A stretch of DNA of 64,000 nucleotides from Pseudoscardovia radai (GTDB lineage: Bacteria > Actinomycetota > Actinomycetes > Actinomycetales > Bifidobacteriaceae), in assembly GCF_002259605.1 (NCBI RefSeq), contig NZ_MWWR01000006.1, forward strand, positions 114,082-178,081. The letters run 5' to 3'. The notes under the pieces are model-generated. The model worked only from the letters and a program-made list of their open reading frames with translations, ran no database searches and had not been told where the DNA came from. The position numbers were made by a program, and so were the translations under genes. The number at the start of each line of letters is the position of its first letter. Position 1 is the stretch's first letter. Below are positions 16,294-25,123 of the stretch, piece after piece.

Positions 16294-18249
16294 ATGCCAG
16301 AATCTCGCTCGTCAACGGGACGCTTCCCGTTCTTGCGGCGCGGGGGCGCCGAAACGGAGAACGGTACCGGTCAGAACGGCGCGGCGCCCGCCGGCGCCGA
16401 TGCCGCGAACCGCACCCCGGCCCACGCGGCGCCCGCCTCGGACGGCGCATCGGATTCCCCGCGTCCGCGCCACGGCCAGGAGATGGACGCCGCCACCCGC
16501 GCGGCCAACGCCGTTGCCGCCGCACGCCGCGGAGGCATGCCGCCCACGCGCCGCCCCGCGCCCGCCCACACCACTGCGAACGGCCAGACCCCGGCCGACC
16601 AGAACTCAACGGAGCAGAAGGCGCAGGGCACGACGGGAGAATCGTCGAACCCCTCCGGCGCCACGCCGCCGAAGCAACCCACCTCCCCGCGTATGACGCG
16701 CGAACAGGAGGAGGTCGCCAAGGCGCAGGACATCGCCCGCCGCATGAGCCTTCCCTACGTGGACCTCGACGAATACCAGATCGACAAAACCGTCGTGAAC
16801 ATCGTGTCCGGCGAGATGCTGCGCAAGAACGAGATGCTGCCGATCGACATCATCCGCGGCCAGCTCGCCGTGGCCTGCGCCGACCCGACGAACTTCGCCG
16901 CCATCGACGACATCTCCGCCGCCACCGGCATGACGGTGCTGCCCATGGTGGCCGTGCCGGCCAAGGTGCGCCAGGCCATCAACCGCTATATCCGCGCGAA
17001 CAGCGAGCTCAAGGAGATCTCCGACGAGATCGTGGCGAACACGCGCCAGGAGGTGCAGCTCGATGACGCGCAGAGCGACGCCGAGGCCTCCTCCCCCGTC
17101 GCGCGCTTCGTCTCGCTGGTCATCAACCAGGCCATCGACGACCACTGCTCCGATATCCACGTGGAGCCGCAGGAGGACGGCCTGCAGGTGCGCTTCCGCA
17201 TCGACGGCGTGCTGCACGTCTTCCAGAAGGCGCCCAAGCAGATGACCCAGGGCGTCATCAGCCGCATCAAGGTGCTTTCCGACATGGATATCGGCGAGCA
17301 CCGCAAGCCGCAGGACGGCCGTATCACCGTGCGCCACAACGGCAAGAACGTCGACCTTCGTGTGGCCGCGCTTCCCACCGTGTGGGGCGAGAAAATCGTC
17401 ATGCGAATCCTCTCCACCCCCGCCGGCAACCTCAAGGTGGAGGACCTCGACTTCTCCGATCGCAACTACCAGGTGTTCAAGAGCGCCTACTCCCGGCCCT
17501 ACGGCATGGTGCTCGTGACGGGCCCGACCGGCTCCGGTAAGTCGACCACCCTGTACGCCACGCTGGGCAACGTGGCGCGCCCCGAGATCAACGTCATCAC
17601 CGTCGAGGACCCGGTCGAGTTCCGCATGAAGGGCATCAACCAGGTGCAGGTGAACAAGAAGGCCGGCATGACCTTCGCCGCCGCCCTGCGCTCGATTCTG
17701 CGAGCCGACCCGGACGTGGTGCTCATCGGCGAGATCCGTGACGCCGAGACGGCGAAGATCGCGACGGAGGCCGCACTGACCGGCCACCTCGTGCTCTCCA
17801 CCCTCCACACCAACGACGCGCCGAGCGCCGTGTCGCGACTCGTGGAGATGGGCGTCGAGCCCTTCCTCATCTCGTCCTCGCTGTGCGCCGTCATGGCCCA
17901 GCGACTCGCCCGCCGCCTGTGCCCGGACTGCAAGCGCCTCGACAAGGCCACGCCGGCCGAGCTGCGCCTGTTCGGCATCGACTACAAGGAGGGCGACGAG
18001 CTGCCCGACGTGTACCGCCCGGTGGGCTGCAAGGAATGCTCGAACACCGGCTACCGCGGCCGCGTGGCCGTGCAGCAGGTGATGGGCGTCAGCGAGACGA
18101 TGGAGGCCATGATCGCCAAGGAGGCCACCTCCCAGGAGATCCAGGCGCAGGCCGAGAAGGAGGGCATGACGTCCCTTCGTGACGACGGCTGGCAGAAGGT
18201 GCTCCAGGGCGTCACCTCCATCGACGAAGTGATCCGCGTCACCGTCTGA
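16294..18249 (+). CDS. pilB: Type IV pilus extension ATPase PilB
   Basis: 651 residues. The start ATG follows GAAAGGACAG; an upstream in-frame extension lacks a ribosome site. About 135 disordered residues come first. A T2SSE N-terminal (MshEN-like) domain follows (about 137-235), then the ATPase: Walker A GPTGSGKST (about 410), Asp box, Walker B VVLIGEIRD (about 475), His box LVLSTLHTNDAP. A zinc tetracysteine follows, CPDC (about 543) and CKEC (about 579), which is diagnostic of PilB/GspE rather than PilT. It powers pilin polymerisation through PilC. Confidence 0.97.
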   Translation: MPESRSSTGRFPFLRRGGAETENGTGQNGAAPAGADAANRTPAHAAPASDGASDSPRPRHGQEMDAATRAANAVAAARRGGMPPTRRPAPAHTTANGQTPADQNSTEQKAQGTTGESSNPSGATPPKQPTSPRMTREQEEVAKAQDIARRMSLPYVDLDEYQIDKTVVNIVSGEMLRKNEMLPIDIIRGQLAVACADPTNFAAIDDISAATGMTVLPMVAVPAKVRQAINRYIRANSELKEISDEIVANTRQEVQLDDAQSDAEASSPVARFVSLVINQAIDDHCSDIHVEPQEDGLQVRFRIDGVLHVFQKAPKQMTQGVISRIKVLSDMDIGEHRKPQDGRITVRHNGKNVDLRVAALPTVWGEKIVMRILSTPAGNLKVEDLDFSDRNYQVFKSAYSRPYGMVLVTGPTGSGKSTTLYATLGNVARPEINVITVEDPVEFRMKGINQVQVNKKAGMTFAAALRSILRADPDVVLIGEIRDAETAKIATEAALTGHLVLSTLHTNDAPSAVSRLVEMGVEPFLISSSLCAVMAQRLARRLCPDCKRLDKATPAELRLFGIDYKEGDELPDVYRPVGCKECSNTGYRGRVAVQQVMGVSETMEAMIAKEATSQEIQAQAEKEGMTSLRDDGWQKVLQGVTSIDEVIRVTV

Positions 18250-18386
18250 CAGGGTCTACAATCGACAAACGGGCCCCGGCGCCGGTCAACGACCGACCGC
18301 GCCGGGCGCCACGGCATCACACGTGCGTGCGGGCAGCGGAGCCCGGGCGCCTATGGAAAGGCATATGGAAAGGAGAGGTGGATCCC

Positions 18387-21300
18387 ATGGCACAAGATTC
18401 ACAATCGCCCAACGGCGGCTCGCCCGATGACGACGACCTCGCCGACATCAAGGGCGTGACCATGCCCAGTGAAATGGGCGGCGCCGACAACGCCTCCGGA
18501 AGAGGAATCGACGACACCGACACCTACGGCTTCTTCGACATCCTCAACACCGAGACGCCGTTCAACGCCAAGTCCGACACGCAGCTGCGCGAGGCCGCGG
18601 ACGCCGAGGCCCTCGCCCGCAGGAAGGAAGAAGAGGAGCGCCGCAAGGCCGAGGAGGAACGCAAGAAGCGCGAACGCCGCCCGTTCGGACGCCGCCGTGA
18701 CGATTCCGACTCCGACGATTCCGATGATGCGCAGGACGCCGAATCCGACGATTCCGCGAACGACGCGAAGTCCAACGATTCCGTCAACCCCCTGGCCGAG
18801 AAGCTCGCCCGCGAGGCGCGCGCCATCGCCGAGGGCGAGCCGGCGCAGCCGCGCAACCCCTTCGCCGCTCCCCTGGACGGCGCGGACGATGGTTCCGACG
18901 AGGGCGCGAAGGGTTCCGATGCGTCCCAGAACGCCGACAGCGCGCGATCTGCGGACGATTCGGCCGACGACGACGGCACGACCATCGTGCATCGTGCGCG
19001 CGTGCCGCGGCAGGACCCGAACAAATACGCCTCCAGCACGGGCTTCGCCACGCCCCAGCAGGTGGCGGCGCTGCGCGAGGCGCGCCGCCGCGTCAAGGAA
19101 CGTAGCACCGATCCCAACGCCGAGCCGTCGGTGGAAGATATCGAGCGCGAGGCGCGGGCCATCATGAACGAGACGCCCGGCGACCGCGCCGCCCTCACCG
19201 AGGAGGAGAAGAAGCGCCAGGAGGAGTTCAAGGAGCGCCAGCGCCAGGCCGACGCGCTGATGGATCAGCAGCGCGAGGAATCCGAGAGACGCGCGATGCT
19301 CGCCAAGAAGCGCCGCGAGGCGCAGCGAACCGTCTTCGCCGAGGAAGCCAAGCGCCAGGCCGACGAGGCCAAGCGCCAGCAGGAGGAGGAGCAGCGCAAG
19401 GCCGAGGAAGCCAAGCGCGCCGCCGCCGAGGAGAAGGCCCGCAAGGAGGCGGCCGAGCGTGAGCAGGCGGCGAAGGAGGCCGCGGCCCGCCAGGCTGCCC
19501 AGCAGGAGGAGGAACGCCGCCGCCATGATGCGCAACGCGCGGAGGAGCAGCGCAAGGCCGCCGCGCAGGCCGTGATCCAGCGCAACGAGGACGAAATGCG
19601 TCGTCGTGCCGCGGGCGGCGCGGATACTGGCATGCAGTCTCCCGTTCGCCAGGCGCCTGCGCGTCAGATGCCTGCACGTCCGACGCCGCAGAGGCAGGCG
19701 CCGAATTCCGTGGCCCCGGATGCGCGAAGCCTTCGGGACGCCGCGCGCGAGCTCGCCCGGGAATCCGCGCATGACGCCTCCGCCGGCCTGTCCTCCGCCG
19801 CCGACGTAGCGCGCGCCGCTCGTTCGGCGGCCGCTGCCTCGGCCCGACCGGCGCAGGGATCGTCAATGCAGGGATCATCGATGCAGGGATCATCAATGCG
19901 AAAGCCCCCTGCCGGCAGGAACGATGCGGCTGCCGCGGTCACGGCCTCGGCAACTGCCGCCGCCCGCGCCCCGCAGGCCGGACGACCGATGCCGCAGGCA
20001 TCGTCCCGCCCGCAGGCATCGTCCCGCCCGCAGGCATCGTCCCGCCCGCAGGCCGACGCACACCGACCGCAGGCCGACGCACACCGCCCGCAGCAGGGCG
20101 CGTCCTCGCAGAACACTCAGAACGCCAAGGACACCACCATGAACGATTATCGATATGGCAACGGCGGGAACGCTTATAACGACGAAGCGCCCACCCAGCG
20201 CATGCCCGAGGAGATGTACGCACGCCGCGGCGTACAGATGCCCCCGGAGCAGGATTACCGGCAGGGCTACGGCCAGCAGGGATACCGCCAGCAAAGCGGA
20301 TACCGCCAGCAGGGGTATCAGCAAGGCTACGAATCCCAGGGATACCGGCAGGGCTACCAGCAGCAGGGCTACCAGCAGCAAGGCTACGGACAGCAGCCTG
20401 CGCAGGGCGGCCCGGCGCAGGCGCATCCGTCGAACGAGGAGATGCGCGAGGAGTTCCAGGGCATGCCCGGCGTGTACGTGCAGCCCGACCACTTCGTGGT
20501 GCCGCAGAAGTCCGACGATTCCAAGACCAAGGACAACGAGAAGCGCAAGGCCCTCGCCGAGGCCGTGGTACGTCAGATGCACGCGCAGTACCCCGACGCC
20601 GACCCTGAGTTCATCGAGGCGCTCAGGAGGCTGACGCTCGAGAACGCGTCCGATATGCACCTTGTTGTGGGCGCCCATCCGGCGCTGCGAGTCGACGGCA
20701 AGCTCATGCAGATGCCCGACCTCAGCGTGTGGGACGGCAACAAGACGTGGGAGACCGTCAAGATCATGACCACGGAGGAGGACCGCGAGAGGTTCGAGAA
20801 GGAGCTCGAACTCGACCTGTCGTTCTCCATCGGCCAGCTCGAACGATTCCGTGTCAACGTGTTCCGCGACCGCCAGGGCGTGGGACTCGCGCTGCGAACC
20901 ATTCCGCTCGAGATCAAGAACGCGCAGCAGCTGGGCCTCGACCCGCGCATCGCGGATCTCGCGCTTCTGCCGCGCGGCCTCGTCCTCGTCTGCGGCCCGA
21001 CCGGCTCCGGTAAGTCGACCACCCTCGCGGCCATCGTCGACAAGGCCAACAACGAACGCCACGACCACATCATCACGATCGAGGATCCTATCGAGTTCGT
21101 GCACCAGCACAAGAACTGCATCGTGAACCAGCGCGAGATCGGCACCGATACGAAGAGCTTCTCCGAGGCGCTCAAGCACGCGCTGCGTGAGGACCCCGAC
21201 ATCATCATGGTCGGCGAGCTTCGAGACCTCGAGACGATTTCGACGGCCCTGACCGCCGTCGAGACCGGCCACCTCGTGTTCGCCACGCTGCATACGCAGG

Positions 21301-21671
21301 ACGCCGCGTCCACCGTCGACCGACTCATCGACGTGTACCCGGAGAACCAGCAGCAGCAGATCCGCATCCAGGTGGCGTCGACGCTGCAGGCCGTGATCGT
21401 GCAGACGCTGCTGCCGCGCGCCTCGGGCCACGGCCGTGCGCCGGCCACCGAGGTGATGTACTCGACGCCCGCCATCGCGGCACTGATCCGCGGCGCCAAG
21501 ACGCACCAGATCCGCACCCAGCTGCAGGCCGGCGGCGAAATCGGCATGCACACGCTGGACCAGGACCTCGCACGTCTCGTGACCAAGGGCATCGTGCGCC
21601 AGGAGGATGCCGTCAAGAAGTGCCAGGTGCGCGAGGAGTTCGACAAGCTCTGCGCCCGCGGCATCGCGTGA
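18387..21671 (+). CDS. pilT: PilT retraction ATPase with ~720-residue N-terminal extension
   Basis: 1094 residues, about three times normal PilT (~345). The last ~375 residues are a canonical PilT: PAS-like N-domain (LTLENASDMHLVVGAHPALR), Walker A GPTGSGKST (about 870), Walker B-type IIMVGELRDLET, LVFATLHTQDAASTVDR, no tetracysteine. The extension has acidic/basic disordered parts, a long charged coiled-coil region rich in KR/EE/QA (about 80-100 and 270-420), short repeats (SSMQG x3; PQASSR x3; QADAHR x2) and a Tyr/Gln block of YRQQGYQQGY type (about 623-672). I chose the ATG at 18387, with AGGTGG close and AAGGAG a little upstream. No frameshift is seen across the junction. Confidence 0.93.
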   Translation: MAQDSQSPNGGSPDDDDLADIKGVTMPSEMGGADNASGRGIDDTDTYGFFDILNTETPFNAKSDTQLREAADAEALARRKEEEERRKAEEERKKRERRPFGRRRDDSDSDDSDDAQDAESDDSANDAKSNDSVNPLAEKLAREARAIAEGEPAQPRNPFAAPLDGADDGSDEGAKGSDASQNADSARSADDSADDDGTTIVHRARVPRQDPNKYASSTGFATPQQVAALREARRRVKERSTDPNAEPSVEDIEREARAIMNETPGDRAALTEEEKKRQEEFKERQRQADALMDQQREESERRAMLAKKRREAQRTVFAEEAKRQADEAKRQQEEEQRKAEEAKRAAAEEKARKEAAEREQAAKEAAARQAAQQEEERRRHDAQRAEEQRKAAAQAVIQRNEDEMRRRAAGGADTGMQSPVRQAPARQMPARPTPQRQAPNSVAPDARSLRDAARELARESAHDASAGLSSAADVARAARSAAAASARPAQGSSMQGSSMQGSSMRKPPAGRNDAAAAVTASATAAARAPQAGRPMPQASSRPQASSRPQASSRPQADAHRPQADAHRPQQGASSQNTQNAKDTTMNDYRYGNGGNAYNDEAPTQRMPEEMYARRGVQMPPEQDYRQGYGQQGYRQQSGYRQQGYQQGYESQGYRQGYQQQGYQQQGYGQQPAQGGPAQAHPSNEEMREEFQGMPGVYVQPDHFVVPQKSDDSKTKDNEKRKALAEAVVRQMHAQYPDADPEFIEALRRLTLENASDMHLVVGAHPALRVDGKLMQMPDLSVWDGNKTWETVKIMTTEEDRERFEKELELDLSFSIGQLERFRVNVFRDRQGVGLALRTIPLEIKNAQQLGLDPRIADLALLPRGLVLVCGPTGSGKSTTLAAIVDKANNERHDHIITIEDPIEFVHQHKNCIVNQREIGTDTKSFSEALKHALREDPDIIMVGELRDLETISTALTAVETGHLVFATLHTQDAASTVDRLIDVYPENQQQQIRIQVASTLQAVIVQTLLPRASGHGRAPATEVMYSTPAIAALIRGAKTHQIRTQLQAGGEIGMHTLDQDLARLVTKGIVRQEDAVKKCQVREEFDKLCARGIA

Positions 21672-21716
21672 CGACGATCGCGTGACGGCGGCGGCGATTC
21701 GTCGCCCCTAATCCAC

Positions 21717-21747
21717 GGGGAGAGGCTTTCCAAGCCTCTCCCCTTTT
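21717..21747 (+). terminator. Terminator after pilT
   Basis: A perfect 12-bp stem GGGGAGAGGCTT / AAGCCTCTCCCC with a 3-nt loop, then TTTT, 46 bp past the pilT stop. Confidence 0.95.
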
Positions 21748-21785
21748 CTGTGCCCGCGGTGAGGCGAGAGCGGGGCCGGGCGGGA

Positions 21786-22045
21786 CGTTCAGTGTGTACG
21801 ATCGCTCACACTGAACGGCCCCGACCCCTCCAAACCCACCGAAACCAAGGGTCAACGCCCTTCACCGCGCACATTCGCTCACACTGAACGCCCCCGACCC
21901 CTCCAAACCCACCGAAACCGAGGGCCAACACCCTTCACCGCGCACATTCGCTCACACTGAACGCCCCCGACCCCTCCAAACCCACCAAAACCGAGGGCCA
22001 ACACCCTTCACCGCACACATTCGCTCACACTGAACGGCCCCGGCG
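21786..22045. repeat. Tandem array B, 73-bp units
   Basis: Opens with an 11-bp inverted repeat CGTTCAGTGTG / CACACTGAACG (21786-21817, loop tacgatcgct). Three units follow at an exact 73-bp step; TCGCTCACACTGAACG recurs at 21802, 21875, 21948 and 22021. No gene. Confidence 0.92.
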
Positions 22046-22080
22046 TTTAAGGAGGTCGGCCGAAGAGGGGAAATCCCGCC

Positions 22081-22400
22081 CTCATGGCGAAGAAACCTCA
22101 CCACGAACCTCCATTCCCGACCCCGCCCACGCCAATGAGGGGAGAATCGTGCCTCATGGCGAACAATCCTCGCCACGAACCGCCATTCCCGACCCCGCCC
22201 ACGCCATCGAGGGGAGAATCGTGCCTCGTGGCGAACAATCCTCGCCACGAACCGCCATTCCCGACCTCGCCCCGCCGACGAGAGGAAAATCGTGCCTCAT
22301 GGCGAAGAAACCTCACCATGAACTCCCCTTCCCGACCCCACCCCAGTCCGCAGGGGGAAAATCGTGCCTCATGGCGAACAATCCTCGCCACGAACCACCA
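22081..22400. repeat. Tandem array C, 72-bp units
   Basis: Five units: CTC(A/G)TGGCGAA at 22081, 22153, 22225, 22296 and 22368 (steps 72, 72, 71, 72). AATCGTG sits in the loop of an inverted repeat, ATGAGG...CCTCAT in the first junction and CGAGG...CCTCG in the second. Open frames through it are repeat artefacts. The rest of the gap to 22660 shows nothing beyond the thiM ribosome site. Confidence 0.92.
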
Positions 22401-22660
22401 CCCGCTCCTCACCACTCACCCGCCGCCCCTCGAACGCCGCCCGCACTCATTCGTCCACCGGACGGAAAGCGATTCCGTCTTATTGGTAATCTCCACCGCC
22501 ACCTCCCGCCGCCCGACCGCCCGCGTCAGACGCCGCCAGCGCCCACCTTCCTCGCCCCCGCTCCACATCGCTCCGCATCGCTCCACCTCACGGCGTATAT
22601 TCGGGAGGGACGCGGTCGTTCCCCGCCATACCGCGGAAACCAAGGGAGAACCCAAAAACA

Positions 22661-23659
22661 ATGAACGATCAGAACACCACGACCACCCCTGCGACCCCCG
22701 CCGCAACCCAGCTCCCGCCGGACTCGCCTGTCCGCGCGCGGATTCTCGAAGCGGCGCGAACGGTGCGGAACACCACGCCGCTGGCGCAGTCGGTCACGAA
22801 TTTCGTGACGGTCAACTTCGTCGCCAACGCGCAGCTCGCGGCGGGCGGCACGGCGGCGATGAGCTATCTGCCGGACGACGTTCTCGCCACGGCCGAAATC
22901 TGCAACGCGTCGTATATCAACGTGGGCACGCTCCAGCCGTATTTCCGCGAGGCGTTCCCCGAGATCGCCCGCGGCTTCAAGCGCCTGGGCCACCCCTGGG
23001 TGCTCGACCCGGTGGCGGCGGGCATCGGTGACACGCGCACGGCCATCCTGACCGCATTCCGCGACACACCGCCGACGGTGGTGCGCGGCAATGCGTCGGA
23101 GATCATCACGCTGGCCACGATGTGGGGCTTGGGCGCGCCGTTCGACAAGGCATACGATGGCGCCGCCGCGGCATCCAACGCCGACTCCAACGCCGACGGA
23201 ACCGACGGACACGCCGCACACGGGGCGGCCGAAGCAACCGACGTGGACATCACAGCGAACCGCCCGCAAGGCGTGGAATCGGTGGACGACGTGGATTCGG
23301 CGCGCGACGCCGCCGTGGCACTGGCCCGGTTCATCGGGGGCGCGGTGGCCGTGTCGGGCGCAGTGGACCTCGTGACCGACGGCACCACCGTGTACCGGCT
23401 CCCGGGCGGCAGCGAATACATGACGAAGATCACGGGCGCGGGCTGTTCACTCGGCGGCGTAGTCGGGACGTATCTGGCGGTGGCCGATCCGCTGACCGCC
23501 GCGCTCGGCGCGTCCGCGCTGTACAACCAGGCGGGCTCCGCGGCCGGCCGGAAGGCACACGGCCCCGGATCGTTCCAGGTAGAGTTCCTCGACGCGCTGT
23601 GGGCCACGACGCCCGAGCAGATCGCCGCCGCGCCCATCACGGTGGAATCCGCGCGCTGA
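22661..23659 (+). CDS. thiM: Hydroxyethylthiazole kinase ThiM
   Basis: 332 residues, against about 265 for typical ThiM. It phosphorylates 4-methyl-5-(2-hydroxyethyl)thiazole for thiamine salvage. Family segments include PLAQSVTNFVTVNFVAN near the start, HPWVLDPVAAG, VRGNASEI and the catalytic-Cys loop ITGAGCSLGGV (Cys about 262). About 40 extra residues, Asn/Asp/Ala-rich (about 165-205), are inserted after NASEIITLA...; an N-terminal Thr-rich tail is also extra. AAGGGAG precedes the ATG. The thiamine-binding gene follows. I see no TPP riboswitch upstream. Confidence 0.95.
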   Translation: MNDQNTTTTPATPAATQLPPDSPVRARILEAARTVRNTTPLAQSVTNFVTVNFVANAQLAAGGTAAMSYLPDDVLATAEICNASYINVGTLQPYFREAFPEIARGFKRLGHPWVLDPVAAGIGDTRTAILTAFRDTPPTVVRGNASEIITLATMWGLGAPFDKAYDGAAAASNADSNADGTDGHAAHGAAEATDVDITANRPQGVESVDDVDSARDAAVALARFIGGAVAVSGAVDLVTDGTTVYRLPGGSEYMTKITGAGCSLGGVVGTYLAVADPLTAALGASALYNQAGSAAGRKAHGPGSFQVEFLDALWATTPEQIAAAPITVESAR

Positions 23660-23756
23660 AGCGGGACGGACACGTGCGGGCCGATCACAGGGCCGACGCC
23701 GACCGCACCCACCACACCATCGCACCGACCACACCATCAACAACAGAAGGAGAACC

Positions 23757-24134
23757 ATGGCACATATCACCCCGAAGTCCCCGGACGCCCCGGATTACGT
23801 GAACACGCTGGCGTCCGTCGCCATCTACCCCAACGGCGTCGGCGAGGAACTATCGACCTACGTCAGCCAGGCGGTGGAGGTGATCCGCGAGTCCGGTCTG
23901 AGCAACGAGACGCATTCGATGGCCACCGAGATCGAAGGCGACCTCGACGATGTGCTGCGCGTCATCCGTGACGCCACGATGAAGCTCGCCGGCCAGGGCT
24001 ACCGCACGGGCGTGCACCTTTCGCTCGACATCCGTCCGTCGTTCCGCGACCAGATGCATGCGAAGGTGAAGCTCGTCGACTCGATTCTCGCCGACGAGGC
24101 GGCCGACAAGGGCACCGTGGAAGCCGAGGACTAA
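23757..24134 (+). CDS. MTH1187/UPF0045-family thiamine-binding protein
   Basis: 125 residues. Its ferredoxin-like fold signature is visible: VAIYPNGVGEELSTYVSQAV, then NETHSMATEIEGDLDDVLRVI. Family members bind thiamine or hydroxymethylpyrimidine-type ligands and form tetramers. It lies 97 bp after thiM with its own AGAAGGAG site, supporting a thiamine salvage role. It ends before a hairpin at 24168. Confidence 0.88.
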   Translation: MAHITPKSPDAPDYVNTLASVAIYPNGVGEELSTYVSQAVEVIRESGLSNETHSMATEIEGDLDDVLRVIRDATMKLAGQGYRTGVHLSLDIRPSFRDQMHAKVKLVDSILADEAADKGTVEAED

Positions 24135-24167
24135 GCTTCTTCCCGCTCCACCAACGCATCCACCAAC

Positions 24168-24213
24168 GCATGAGGCCGTGCGCCCCGGATTCCGGGGGCT
24201 CACGGCCTCATGC
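24168..24213 (+). terminator. Hairpin between thiamine genes and uppS
   Basis: A 13-bp inverted repeat (GCATGAGGCCGTG / CACGGCCTCATGC) between convergent genes. No T-run; it could serve both strands. Confidence 0.6.
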
Positions 24214-24331
24214 ATATCGCCATGCCTGCGCACGGCGGGAAAATCGTGGACACGCCGCACCGCAGCACCTACGGCACCTACGGCACCGCAGCGCCTACGG
24301 CACCTCATGCCGCGCCTGCCTCCCCGCGCGC

Positions 24332-25123
24332 CTACTTCTTCACGCCGCCGAAGCGACGGTCGCGGTTGGCATAACGGTCGATGGAGCGCCAGAACGCCTC
24401 GCGGCCGTAGTCGGGGAACAGCTCGGGCACGATGTCATACTCCGCGTACGCCGCCTCCCACGCCAGGAAGTTGCTCGTGCGCTGCTCCCCCGACGTGCGG
24501 ATCACGAGGTCGCAGTCCGGGATGTCGGGGTTGTACAGGCGCTGCGCCACCGTCCTCTCGGTGATGCGGTCGGGGTTGAGCCTGCCGTCGCGCACCTCTC
24601 GCGCGATTTGCGCGGCCGCGTCCGCGATCTCCGCGCGGCCACCGTAGTTGATGCAGAACACCACGTCGATGGTGGTGTTGTTCTTCGTGCGCTCCTCGGC
24701 GGCTTCGATCTCCTCGATCACCGAACGCCACAGGCGCTCGCGGCGCCCGGACCAGCGCACGCGCACGCCCCAGCTGTCGAGCTGATCGAGGCGGCGGTGG
24801 ATGATGTCGCGCGAAAATCCCATGAGGAAGCGCACCTCGCGGGGCGAGCGCTTCCAGTTCTCGGTGCTGAACGTGTACAGGCTCAGGTAGCGCACGCCGG
24901 CCTCGATGGCACCGGCGATCACATCGCAGACCACGGGTTCGGCCGCCTGGTGCCCCTCGGTGCGCACGAGGCCGCGACGCTGCGCCCAGCGCCCGTTGCC
25001 GTCCATGATGAGGCCCACATGGCGCGGAACCTTGCCTTTAGGGAACGTGGGGATGATGGACGGATCGGAGAACGGGGCCGCCGGGACGTTGAGTGACGTG
25101 TAGTCGACGTTGTCAAAACTCAT
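24332..25123 (-). CDS. uppS: Isoprenyl diphosphate (undecaprenyl-PP) synthase
   Basis: 263 residues, normal for a cis-prenyltransferase. Substrate Asp region GLIMDGNGRWAQRRG, then LYTFSTENWKRSPREV, and the C-terminal DLVIRTSGEQRTSNFLAW. It adds isopentenyl diphosphate units to make the lipid carrier for wall synthesis; chain length is not certain from sequence. The ATG overlaps the recO stop (ATGA), which fixes the start; longer frames upstream run inside recO. Confidence 0.95.
   Translation of the reverse strand: MSFDNVDYTSLNVPAAPFSDPSIIPTFPKGKVPRHVGLIMDGNGRWAQRRGLVRTEGHQAAEPVVCDVIAGAIEAGVRYLSLYTFSTENWKRSPREVRFLMGFSRDIIHRRLDQLDSWGVRVRWSGRRERLWRSVIEEIEAAEERTKNNTTIDVVFCINYGGRAEIADAAAQIAREVRDGRLNPDRITERTVAQRLYNPDIPDCDLVIRTSGEQRTSNFLAWEAAYAEYDIVPELFPDYGREAFWRSIDRYANRDRRFGGVKK

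Noticed and set aside
4154..21671. Tad (type IVc) pilus
   Set aside because: PilM/N/O, a PilB with tetracysteine, a PilT and long class III prepilins point to a type IVa-like system; no TadA/TadZ/Flp genes are seen.
21786..22400. CRISPR array
   Set aside because: Units are contiguous 72-73 bp tandem repeats with no unique spacers, and there are no cas genes in the window.
22401..22660. TPP riboswitch before thiM
   Set aside because: The conserved CUGAGA core and pairing arms are not present.
22084..23031. A 315-codon plus-strand frame with repeated HEPPFPTPPT segments
   Set aside because: It is the translation of tandem array C running into thiM in the wrong frame.
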